A stretch of DNA of 64,000 nucleotides from Flavobacterium johnsoniae UW101. GTDB taxonomy: Bacteria > Bacteroidota > Bacteroidia > Flavobacteriales > Flavobacteriaceae. The stretch is from contig NC_009441.1 in assembly GCF_000016645.1 (NCBI RefSeq), positions 3,968,001 to 4,032,000 of the forward strand. Reading direction: 5' to 3'. Under the pieces are notes generated by a model. The model was given only the letters and a program-made list of their open reading frames with translations. It did no database searches and was not told the origin of the DNA. Positions 35,520 through 43,104 of this stretch are shown piece after piece. The first letter of the stretch is position 1. Every line of letters begins with the position of its first letter. The position numbers were made by a program, and so were the translations under genes.

Positions 35520-38500
35520 CCCACGCTCCAACAATAAATACAAAGTCGGTAAAACGATTAAGGTTAATAGTGTTGCCGAGATTAATCCGCCGATTACTAC
35601 GGTTGCCAGTGGTTTTTGTACTTCTGCCCCGCCGCTTGTAGATAATGCCATTGGCAGAAATCCTAACGAAGCTACGGCTGCGGTCATTAAAACAGGACGC
35701 AGACGTGTTTTGGTTCCGATAAGGATTCTCTGAAACGGATCTAAAATACCTTCCGTTTTTAATTGATTGAAATACGAAATCAGTACAATTCCATTTAAAA
35801 CCGCAATTCCGAATAAGGCAATAAAACCAATTCCTGCCGAAATACTAAACGGCATTCCTCGCAAGGATAGCGCAAAAACACCTCCAATGGCGGATAACGG
35901 AATCGCACTAAAAATCAGCAGTGCTTGTTTGACACTTTTGAAAGTAAAATACAGCAGAACCAAAATAAGTCCCAAAGCAATTGGCAAGGCTACAGAAAGC
36001 CTTTTTGAGGCTTCAATCAAATTTTCAAATTGTCCGCCGTACGTCACATAATAACCTGCTGGAAGTTTAAAGCTTTTATCCAGTTTTGCCTGAATTTCTT
36101 CGACAACACTTTTAATATCTCTCCCACGCACGTTTAATCCAACCGTAATTCTTCGTTTTCCGTCTTCGCGGATAACCTGTACAGGTCCTTGTTCGTATTC
36201 AACAGAAGCTACCTGAGAAAGCGGAACCTGCTGTCCGCTTGGAAGCGGAATAAACAAATTGCTCACATCAGTAATATCGGCACGATTGTTTTCGTCCATT
36301 CTTACCACAACATCAAATCTTTTACTTTCGTCATAAATCTTTCCGGCACTTTCTCCGGCAAAAGAGGAACGAATGATTTGGTTGATATCAGAAATATTCA
36401 GACCATAAAGTGCAATTTTATCATAATCGTATTTAATGGTAATTTGCGGCAGTCCCGTTACTTTATCGGCTTTTAAATCACCAATTCCGTCGATTCCTTT
36501 TATTTTCGAAATCAATTCAGTCGCTTTAGCATCCAGAATTTCCAAATCATCACCAAAAATCTTGATCGCAATATCAGAGCGGCTTCCTGTCATTAACTCA
36601 TTAAAACGCATCTGAATTGGCTGAGAGATTTCGATATTGGCTCCTGGAATTACTTCCATTTCTTCTTTCATGGCATTTGCCAGTTCTTCCCAATTATGGT
36701 ATTTGCCTTTCCATTCTTTTTTGTCTTTTAGAACAATAATTAAATCCCCGCTTTCAATTGGCATTGGATCAGTTGGGATTTCACCGCTTCCTATTTTGGT
36801 GACAATCGTTTTAATTTCAGGGAATTTGGCTTTCAGAATCTGTTCGTATTTAGTCGTCGTTTCTACCATCTGCGTAAGCGAACTTCCCGTCATAATGGTA
36901 GCATTGATAGCCAAATCGCCTTCTTCGATTGTCGGAATAAATTCGCCTCCCATATTTTGGAAAACAATAAGAGCTAAAGCAAATAACCCAATGGCAACAG
37001 AAAGCACAACTTTTTTAAACGCTAAAGCTTTTTTCAACAAAGGCATATAACGGCTTTCTAACCATGCAATCATACGGTCACTGAAGTTTTCTTTGTGTTC
37101 TGTCTTTTTAGAAAGAAACAAAGCACTCATCATTGGGATATAAGTAAGCGAAAGAATAAATGCTCCAATAATGGCAAAACCAACTGTCATAGCCATTGGC
37201 TTGAACATCTTTCCTTCGGTTCCAATTAAAGCCAGAATTGGCAGATAAACAATAAGAATGATAATTTCTCCAAAAGCGGCACTGTTCCTTATTTTTGAAG
37301 CCGAATTGTAAACTTCTTCGTCCATTTCTTCCTGCGTTAATTCTTTTTTGTTTTTGAATTTCTGCAGATGATGCATCGTCGCTTCGACAATAATTACTGC
37401 TCCGTCGACTATAATTCCGAAATCTATCGCACCAAGACTCATTAGGTTGCCGCTTACGCCAAAGGCATTCATTAAAATAACGGCAAACAGCATTGCCAAT
37501 GGAATTACAGAAGCAACAATTAATCCCGCACGAAGGTTTCCTAAAAACAAAATCAGAACGAAAATAACGATTAAAGCCCCTTCTAATAAATTCTTGGCAA
37601 CGGTTTTAATAGAATTATCAACCAGTTTTCCTCTATCAATAAAGGCTTCGGCAACAACTCCTTCGGGAAGGCTTTTGTTTATTTGTGCCATTTTTTCGTG
37701 AACACGATTTACAACGGCGCTGGAGTTTTCTCCTTTCAGCATTAAAACCATACCAGACACAATTTCTCCTTTTCCGTCTTTGGTTGATGCTCCATAACGC
37801 AATGCCACACCTTCGCGTACCTGCGCTACATTGCGTACCAAAACCGGAGAACCATTTCGGTTTTTTACTACTACATTTTCAAGGTCTTTTACACCTTTTG
37901 CCATCCCGACACCTCGAATAAAATAGGTATATTGATCTTTTTCGATATAAGCGCCTCCGGTATTTTGATTGTTTTTTTCTAAAGCATCAAAAATTTCGGT
38001 AATAGTAACTCCCAGACTATTCAGCATATTTGGGTTTACGGCGATTTCAAATTGTTTGAGTTTTCCGCCCCATGTACTTACATCTGCAACTCCTTTAATT
38101 CCCTGTAATTGCGGAATAATAATCCAATCCTGAATCGTTCTTAGCTCTACAGCACTGTATTTGTTTTCATACCCTTTTTTGGCATAAACATCGTATTGGT
38201 AAATTTCTCCCAATCCTGTAGAAATTGGTGCTAATTCTGGAGAGTTTACATAATCCGGAATGTTTTCTTCAGCTTGTTTTAAGCGTTGGAATATTTGTTC
38301 GCGGGCCCAGTAAATATCGACATCGTCTTCAAAAACAACGGTTACAACCGATAATCCGAAACGGGAAATACTGCGGAGTTCTATTACATCTGGAACTGTC
38401 TTTACAGCTCTTTCTAATGGATACGTAATTAATTGCTCTACTTCCTGACTTGCCAGTGTTGGCGCTGTGGTAATAATCTGAACCTGATTGTTGGTTACAT

Positions 38501-38621
38501 CCGGCAGGGCATCGAGCGGTAAATTTTTAAGCGAATAGCTTCCCCAGGCAATAAGCACAAGGGTAAATAATAGTATTACGAATTTGTTTCGTATACTAAA
38601 CTGAATGATTTTATCTAACAT
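35478..38621 (-). CDS. Heavy-metal efflux RND pump (CusA/CzcA family)
   Basis: A 1047-residue inner-membrane proton-driven pump. HME-RND features: LPLDALPDVTNNQVQIITTA near the N-terminus, TM1 at about 12-30, a large periplasmic domain (YPLERAVKTVPDVIELRSIS), TM cluster with GAIDFGIIVDGAVIIVEATM, whose acidic residues act in proton relay, a second periplasmic domain (GSGEIPTDPMPIESGDLIIV) and a second TM cluster (GISALFGIAVLNGIVLISY-like FIALFGIAVLNGIVLISYF). Substrate (Cu, Zn, Co or Cd) is not decided by sequence alone. The last residues, NRKERKDLREER, are encoded by a palindromic repeat and are not part of the family. A structured leader lies upstream. Confidence 0.95.
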   Translation of the reverse strand: MLDKIIQFSIRNKFVILLFTLVLIAWGSYSLKNLPLDALPDVTNNQVQIITTAPTLASQEVEQLITYPLERAVKTVPDVIELRSISRFGLSVVTVVFEDDVDIYWAREQIFQRLKQAEENIPDYVNSPELAPISTGLGEIYQYDVYAKKGYENKYSAVELRTIQDWIIIPQLQGIKGVADVSTWGGKLKQFEIAVNPNMLNSLGVTITEIFDALEKNNQNTGGAYIEKDQYTYFIRGVGMAKGVKDLENVVVKNRNGSPVLVRNVAQVREGVALRYGASTKDGKGEIVSGMVLMLKGENSSAVVNRVHEKMAQINKSLPEGVVAEAFIDRGKLVDNSIKTVAKNLLEGALIVIFVLILFLGNLRAGLIVASVIPLAMLFAVILMNAFGVSGNLMSLGAIDFGIIVDGAVIIVEATMHHLQKFKNKKELTQEEMDEEVYNSASKIRNSAAFGEIIILIVYLPILALIGTEGKMFKPMAMTVGFAIIGAFILSLTYIPMMSALFLSKKTEHKENFSDRMIAWLESRYMPLLKKALAFKKVVLSVAIGLFALALIVFQNMGGEFIPTIEEGDLAINATIMTGSSLTQMVETTTKYEQILKAKFPEIKTIVTKIGSGEIPTDPMPIESGDLIIVLKDKKEWKGKYHNWEELANAMKEEMEVIPGANIEISQPIQMRFNELMTGSRSDIAIKIFGDDLEILDAKATELISKIKGIDGIGDLKADKVTGLPQITIKYDYDKIALYGLNISDINQIIRSSFAGESAGKIYDESKRFDVVVRMDENNRADITDVSNLFIPLPSGQQVPLSQVASVEYEQGPVQVIREDGKRRITVGLNVRGRDIKSVVEEIQAKLDKSFKLPAGYYVTYGGQFENLIEASKRLSVALPIALGLILVLLYFTFKSVKQALLIFSAIPLSAIGGVFALSLRGMPFSISAGIGFIALFGIAVLNGIVLISYFNQLKTEGILDPFQRILIGTKTRLRPVLMTAAVASLGFLPMALSTSGGAEVQKPLATVVIGGLISATLLTLIVLPTLYLLLERGFNRKERKDLREER

Positions 38622-38639
38622 TTGAATATATAATGACGT

Positions 38640-38736
38640 GAGAAATTAGACAAATTAAATTGTCTGTAAACGTGTGGAAAGTCCACAACTCTCTCGCCCG
38701 TTTCCGATCTTTACCGGACAGGCATAATCATTATGC
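38640..38736 (-). promoter_or_regulatory. Candidate structured RNA leader (three-way junction) before the RND pump
   Basis: On the minus strand, in order: GCATAATGATTATGC (38736-38722, covers the upstream stop codon); hairpin GCCTGT-CCG...CGG-AA-ACGGGC (38723-38696); then GAGAGA (38695-38690) pairing with TTTCTC (38645-38640), enclosing hairpins TGTGGA-CTT-TCCACA (38687-38673) and AGACAA/TTGTCT (38665-38648). The last pairing creates a three-way junction ending 18 bases before the pump ATG. No T run follows, so it is not a simple terminator. It does not match a riboswitch class I know. Confidence 0.45.
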
Positions 38737-39054
38737 TATTTGAGGGGGCTGCCAAATACTTCCGTAGAAATTGGAAATAAAAACAGAACTGTAACTTGGT
38801 AAAACTATTGAAATTTGATTGTAAGTTTTAGGAAACTCAAAACTTACAGCAGAATGGTAACTTAAAACCTGTGCGCCGCAACAGTTACAGGCACAAAACG
38901 GAGAACACAAATCATTGTCTTTATCATGCGAATGATTGTCTTCTGAAGCAAACTGCGCCGTTTTATGCATAGCACTATTTACTTCCATATCTGCGCAGGG
39001 CATATTTGAAAGTGCCATCAAATAAATTGACAATAAAATAGTGATCCATTTCAT
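38731..39054 (-). CDS. Small Cys/His-rich exported protein (DUF6660-like), leads the RND operon
   Basis: 107 residues: signal peptide MKWITILLSIYLMALSNMPC, then a metal-ligand-rich region (HKTAQFASEDNHSHDKDNDL, CSPFCACNCCGAQV with five cysteines) and a short beta-rich tail ending IWQPPQIA. It resembles the DUF6660 proteins found ahead of CusA-type pumps in flavobacteria. It is upstream of, and co-directional with, the pump; tandem stops TAA-TGA follow. Likely a periplasmic metal-binding or sensing accessory. It parallels the protein at 10253-10606 in size, ligand cluster and Pro-Pro tail. Confidence 0.75.
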   Translation of the reverse strand: MKWITILLSIYLMALSNMPCADMEVNSAMHKTAQFASEDNHSHDKDNDLCSPFCACNCCGAQVLSYHSAVSFEFPKTYNQISIVLPSYSSVFISNFYGSIWQPPQIA

Positions 39055-39313
39055 GACTGTAAAAATAATACATTATTTCTTTTGCTTTCAAAAAAATATG
39101 TAAAACACTGATTCTAAATCATTTTTATTAAAAAAATAATTCTCAACAAAGGAATTTTTAGTTAACTTTAACACTAATTAACATATAATTCCCTCTTAAT
39201 ACAATCATTTTATACTCCAGTAAGACAAAAAGATAAGCCGAAATTCCTTTCAGAATACATTAGTCCATATTTATTTCAAGCAGTTTTATTTTAATCAATT
39301 AATACTCTAATCA

Positions 39314-40435
39314 ATGAAATGCAAAAAACTAATATCAGCCCTTTTTTTATTATCTAGTATTTCTTTTTTCGGTCAGGTTTATACTGAAAAAATCGTAGGA
39401 CAAAAAAACCAAGAGTTAAAAGACAGTCTTAAAGTTGCCGATTATCCTTATGCACTTCCTATCTGGGGAGAAAAAGTAGCCCAGAAAGGGTACAAACTTC
39501 CATATTCTGCCGGGCTTTCCCTAAATTATTTCTGGCAGGATTCTGAAATTATCATCAGTAATCTTCAAGTGGGTTTTAATAATGGCCCAATGTATAATTT
39601 AGACGAAATTGTACGCTTTGATAAATCTTCTGTCGAAGCGGGAGCACTAACTATTCGTCCGGATATTTGGCTGCTCCCTTTTTTAAACATCTATGGTATT
39701 TTTGGAAAATCAAATCCTTCAACAAAAATCAATGCGGGAATTTATATTCCTGATGCTGATAATAATTGGACTGAAATTGCCAATTTTAGTACAAAAGCAA
39801 GTTTCAGCGCTACGACATTTGGTTTTGGGATGACACCTACCATAGGAATTGGCGGCGGGTGGCTCGCACTTGATATGAATATGGCCTGGACAGATGTAAG
39901 TGCTTTAGATAAACCTGCTTTTTCGTATGTATTTGGCCCTCGTTTAGGAAAGACATTTAAACTTCCTAAAGCAGACCAAAATATAGCGGTTTGGGTGGGC
40001 GGTTTCAGGGTTCATATTTCCGGAAATACAAATGGAAATATTAATTTATCTGATATAATTGATTTATCTACAGCGCAGGCAAAAGTCGACAACGGATTAG
40101 ATAAGGTTTCTGAAAATCAGCAAAAAGTCGACACCTGGTGGAGCGGACTAACACCTGCTGAACAAAAAAATCCTGCTAACGCGGCTAAACATAATACGGC
40201 AAATCGTGCGCTGGAAAGTGCCGGAAATTTTCTATCCACTTTAGATGGGGCTTTGAGCACTGCTGATTCGTCATCGATTCAATATTCGCTTCAAAAAAGA
40301 CCAAAAGATATGTGGAATTTTATTGTAGGTACTCAATACCAACTCAATAAACATATCATGTTTAGGGTCGAGGCTGGTTTTCTAGGAACTCGAACACAAG
40401 CTTTAGGAGGAATACAATATCGTTTTGGATTATAA
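39314..40435 (+). CDS. Outer-membrane beta-barrel protein, unknown family
   Basis: 373 residues with signal peptide (cleavage near SISFFGQ). Alternating beta-strand segments (LSLNYFWQDSEIIISNLQVG, FGFGMTPTIGIGGGWLALDM) and the aromatic-rich end LGGIQYRFGL indicate an outer-membrane barrel. A polar helical insertion (about 255-325, DNGLDKVSENQQKVDTWWSG, ending at SSSIQYSLQKRP) is unusual and probably lies outside the barrel. The next outer-membrane gene starts 9 bp downstream, suggesting an operon. No recognised function. Confidence 0.7.
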   Translation: MKCKKLISALFLLSSISFFGQVYTEKIVGQKNQELKDSLKVADYPYALPIWGEKVAQKGYKLPYSAGLSLNYFWQDSEIIISNLQVGFNNGPMYNLDEIVRFDKSSVEAGALTIRPDIWLLPFLNIYGIFGKSNPSTKINAGIYIPDADNNWTEIANFSTKASFSATTFGFGMTPTIGIGGGWLALDMNMAWTDVSALDKPAFSYVFGPRLGKTFKLPKADQNIAVWVGGFRVHISGNTNGNINLSDIIDLSTAQAKVDNGLDKVSENQQKVDTWWSGLTPAEQKNPANAAKHNTANRALESAGNFLSTLDGALSTADSSSIQYSLQKRPKDMWNFIVGTQYQLNKHIMFRVEAGFLGTRTQALGGIQYRFGL

Positions 40436-40444
40436 ATCCTGTTT

Positions 40445-41218
40445 ATGAAAAAAAGTCTAATATTACTTATCGCGGTATTTTCGATACATCAGGCAAAATC
40501 TCAGGTTTTGATTTCTTTGATTTTTGGTGATAAACTGAATTCTCCATTTCTGGAATTTGGTCTGGAGGGCGGTCTCAATCTTTCTGATATTTCTGATTTG
40601 GAAAGTTCTGGTATGAATCCGGGTTTTAATCTTGGTTTTTATTTTGACATTCGTTCCAAGCAAAATCCGGCTTGGATGATAAATACGGGGGTAATCGTAA
40701 AATCGCCAATGGGTGCACGCCATATTCCGGTTTATTCTTTAGATGATGTAAACTTAGATAACACCTTTGCCGGTGGAACTGTTAATAGAGAAATTCGATA
40801 TTTTAATGTGCCTATTTTAATTAAATATCAGTTTAAAAATAGAATTTATCTTAAAACAGGACCTCAGCTGGGACTTTTGGCTTCGGCTTTTGATGAGTTT
40901 AAAAATGAAGTTAATAAGAATGATGTTGTTTACAAGAAAAAAATTAGAGATGAAATCAGGGTTATTGATGCCGGAATTGCCTTTGGAACGGGATATCACA
41001 TGAATGTAGGCAACGGATTAAATATTACCATTCAATATTATTATGGATTGGTTCCGGTTATGAAAGGCGACGGACCAAATGTTTACAACAGGTCTTTGTA
41101 CTTAACTGCAGGAATACCAATTGGAAAAGGAAAAGCAGCGCAGAGACGTGCTGAACAAGATGCAGAATTATATAAAGTTATTCCTCCTGAAGATGAAAGG
41201 CCGAAACCTGAAAAATAA
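40445..41218 (+). CDS. PorT-like outer-membrane beta-barrel protein
   Basis: 257 residues with signal peptide (MKKSLILLIAVFSIHQAKSQ). The barrel has the OMP_b-brl_2/PorT pattern: FGLEGGLNLSDISDLESSGM, PGFNLGFYFDIRSKQNP, REIRYFNVPILIKYQFKNRI, YLKTGPQLGLLASAFDEF. A charged tail follows (KAAQRRAEQDAELYKV... DERPKPEK). It lies 9 bp after the preceding outer-membrane gene, so the two are likely co-expressed. PorT-family proteins occur in many roles in Bacteroidota; nothing here ties this one to the Por secretion machine. Confidence 0.78.
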   Translation: MKKSLILLIAVFSIHQAKSQVLISLIFGDKLNSPFLEFGLEGGLNLSDISDLESSGMNPGFNLGFYFDIRSKQNPAWMINTGVIVKSPMGARHIPVYSLDDVNLDNTFAGGTVNREIRYFNVPILIKYQFKNRIYLKTGPQLGLLASAFDEFKNEVNKNDVVYKKKIRDEIRVIDAGIAFGTGYHMNVGNGLNITIQYYYGLVPVMKGDGPNVYNRSLYLTAGIPIGKGKAAQRRAEQDAELYKVIPPEDERPKPEK

Positions 41219-41220
41219 CT

Positions 41221-41805
41221 TTAGGTATTGATTGAATTGAGCAGTTCTAATATTTCCTTGTTGTTTAAAACATAATCTGGCTTTGTAAATAAAATAGCAT
41301 TATTAGGCATGAAAGGCATATCTGCCGAAAGCGGATTCTGCACTACAATTTTACCACCTCCTGCCTGAATGGCTTTTAAACCGTCTGTTCCGTCTGTGTT
41401 TGATCCTGATAATAGAATTCCAACCAGAGAATTTCCGTATATTTCTGCTGCCGACTCGAAAGAAACATCTATACTGGGACGACTGTAATTTATTTTCTCT
41501 GAAATATCAAGAGACATTGTATCATCTTTTTCAAATAATAAATGATAGTTGGATGGGGCTACATAGACAAAACCTGGTTTAAGATTGGTTTTGTCTTCAA
41601 CAGCTTTTACCGGAACGCTCGATTTTAAAGTAATGAGTTCTTCTAAAGTCTGGTCATCGGTGCTTTTGCGGTGTAATACTATGACAACGGCAAAATTATG
41701 CAATCTTTTTAATTCTGGTAAAATCTGCATTAAGGCGTTTAAGCTCCCTGCTGATCCTCCTATTATAGTTAATCGGCAGTTAGATATTATTTTATTTTCC
41801 TCCAT
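41221..41805 (-). CDS. CheB-type methylesterase domain protein without receiver
   Basis: 194 residues containing only the CheB catalytic domain, which in chemotaxis hydrolyses receptor methyl-glutamate esters. The catalytic triad is visible: Ser18 (IIGGSAGS), His45 (VIVLHRKS) and Asp138 (SGSNTDGTDGL). The N-terminal receiver domain of classical CheB is missing; phosphorylation control, if any, must come from the lone receiver or hybrid kinases in the same operon. The start overlaps the CheR stop by 19 bp. No chemoreceptor or flagellar gene is in the window, so its targets are probably the sensor kinases. Confidence 0.88.
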   Translation of the reverse strand: MEENKIISNCRLTIIGGSAGSLNALMQILPELKRLHNFAVVIVLHRKSTDDQTLEELITLKSSVPVKAVEDKTNLKPGFVYVAPSNYHLLFEKDDTMSLDISEKINYSRPSIDVSFESAAEIYGNSLVGILLSGSNTDGTDGLKAIQAGGGKIVVQNPLSADMPFMPNNAILFTKPDYVLNNKEILELLNSINT

Positions 41806-42596
41806 ATTTTCTCTTTTTCAAACTGTTTGTATTTGCCTGGAGAAATAGAATATTTTATGGTTTCTTTTGTGCCTAAGGCCAGAAACCCTAAAACAGCTAA
41901 ACTTTCATCAAATAAATTAATGACTCTTTTTTGAAGGTCATTATCAAAATAAATTAAAACATTTCGGCACAAGATCATATCAAACTCATTAAATGATGTG
42001 TCTGAAACTAAATTGTGCTGTGAATACACCATTTTTTGCGACAGTTCTTCGTTAAATTTGGCTATGCCGTAATTGGCAGTATAATAACTCGAAAAATCTT
42101 CCTGCCCGCCTGCATCGCGATAGTTCTGCGAATACTCTTTCATCATTCTGAGCGGAAAAATTCCTTTTTTTGCTGTATCTAAAACGGTTGCATTAATATC
42201 TGTTGCATAAATTAAGGATTTATGCAGCAAACCTGCTTCTTTGAGCATTATGGCCATAGAATACACTTCTTCTCCGGTTGAACAGCCGGCATGCCATAAT
42301 CTGATAAATGGTTTTGTCCCTAAAAGCGGTAAAATTTCTTTTCTGAGTATGCTGTAAAATGCCGGATCGCGAAACATCTCGGTAACATTAACCGTTATTT
42401 CGTCGACCATTCTTTTATAATACTCAGGGTCTGTACGGACTTTTGATAAAAATTCATGAAAATGATTAAATCCATCCAGCTGATATACTCTGTAGACACG
42501 TCTTTTTAGCGATGCTCTCGAATAACTGCTAAAATCAAAACCATAATATTCATAAACCTCATTGATAAGTGTTTCAAGCTCAATATCCTCAATCAT
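41787..42596 (-). CDS. CheR-type protein-glutamate methyltransferase
   Basis: 269 residues: N-terminal helical CheR domain (YYGFDFSSYSRASLKRRVYR) and the SAM-dependent methyltransferase domain with TEMFRDPAFYSILR, the SAM-binding WHAGCSTGEEVYSMAIML, LIYATDINATVLDTAKKGIF, and ILCRNVLIYFDNDLQKRV. In chemotaxis CheR methylates receptor glutamates. Here it lies directly after a lone receiver gene (6-bp gap) and overlaps cheB, in a run of kinases. A non-chemotactic role, adapting a sensor kinase by methylation, is inferred. Confidence 0.92.
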   Translation of the reverse strand: MIEDIELETLINEVYEYYGFDFSSYSRASLKRRVYRVYQLDGFNHFHEFLSKVRTDPEYYKRMVDEITVNVTEMFRDPAFYSILRKEILPLLGTKPFIRLWHAGCSTGEEVYSMAIMLKEAGLLHKSLIYATDINATVLDTAKKGIFPLRMMKEYSQNYRDAGGQEDFSSYYTANYGIAKFNEELSQKMVYSQHNLVSDTSFNEFDMILCRNVLIYFDNDLQKRVINLFDESLAVLGFLALGTKETIKYSISPGKYKQFEKEKIWRKIK

Positions 42597-42602
42597 AATT
42601 CA

Positions 42603-42968
42603 TCAAATTTTGCTTAGTATAAGCAGTAACTTATCAACATCAACTGGTTTAGAGATGTAATCATCGGCTCCAGCCTCTAAACACTTTTCTTTATCGCCTG
42701 TCATAGCCTGGGCAGTAACTGCAATAACAAATACCGATTTTCTGGACGGAATTGCTTTTATTAACGGAATTGCATCGTAACCGTCCATTTCGGGCATCAT
42801 CATATCCAGTAAAACAGCGTCGATCTCTTCATCAGATTTCAGCAGTTTTAAAGCTTCTTCGGCACTTGTGCAAGACAAACAATCGTATGATTTGACGCGC
42901 AAAGTATGCGTTAATGCGAATATATTTCTGGAATCGTCATCTACAATTAAAAGTCGTTTTTTACTCAT
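42603..42968 (-). CDS. Single-domain response regulator (receiver only)
   Basis: A 121-residue CheY-like receiver. The acidic pocket is DDD at 10-12, the phospho-acceptor Asp55 in VLLDMMMPEMDGYD, the Thr/Ser switch in VIAVTAQAMTG and Lys in YISKPVDVDKL. It is strongly similar to the third receiver of the hybrid kinase upstream (both have RNIFAL/RNIYSL and MMMP.MDGY), so it probably arose from it and may compete for phosphoryl groups. No output domain. Confidence 0.93.
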   Translation of the reverse strand: MSKKRLLIVDDDSRNIFALTHTLRVKSYDCLSCTSAEEALKLLKSDEEIDAVLLDMMMPEMDGYDAIPLIKAIPSRKSVFVIAVTAQAMTGDKEKCLEAGADDYISKPVDVDKLLLILSKI

Positions 42969-42988
42969 ATTTGTTTTATATTTTTTGT

Positions 42989-43090
42989 GCCGCAGATTAA
43001 AGGGATTTTTAATCTATTAAAATCTGCAGCATTTATCTTTTCTTTACTATAGCCGAATTTCAGAATCCTTATAATCTGGTAATCTGCGGC
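42989..43090. repeat. 102-bp palindromic repeat (GCCGCAGATTA ends)
   Basis: Exact 11-bp terminal inverted repeats GCCGCAGATTA (42989-42999) and TAATCTGCGGC (43080-43090), with internal AATCTGCAGC copy. It sits between the hybrid kinase and the receiver gene of one operon. A single partial copy (CCGCAGATTTAGCAGATT) is near 49133. Confidence 0.75.
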
Positions 43091-43104
43091 TAAACTTTTT
43101 TCTT

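Noticed and set aside
35462-35524. Upstream start for the TolC gene at 35524
   Set aside because: It overlaps the pump gene and encodes only repeat-derived Lys/Ala/Asn sequence. The ATG at 35461, 16 bases after the pump's stop, fits operon spacing better.
41221-42596. Chemotaxis operon
   Set aside because: CheB and CheR are present, but no CheA, CheW, receptor or flagellar gene is in the window, and CheB lacks its receiver.
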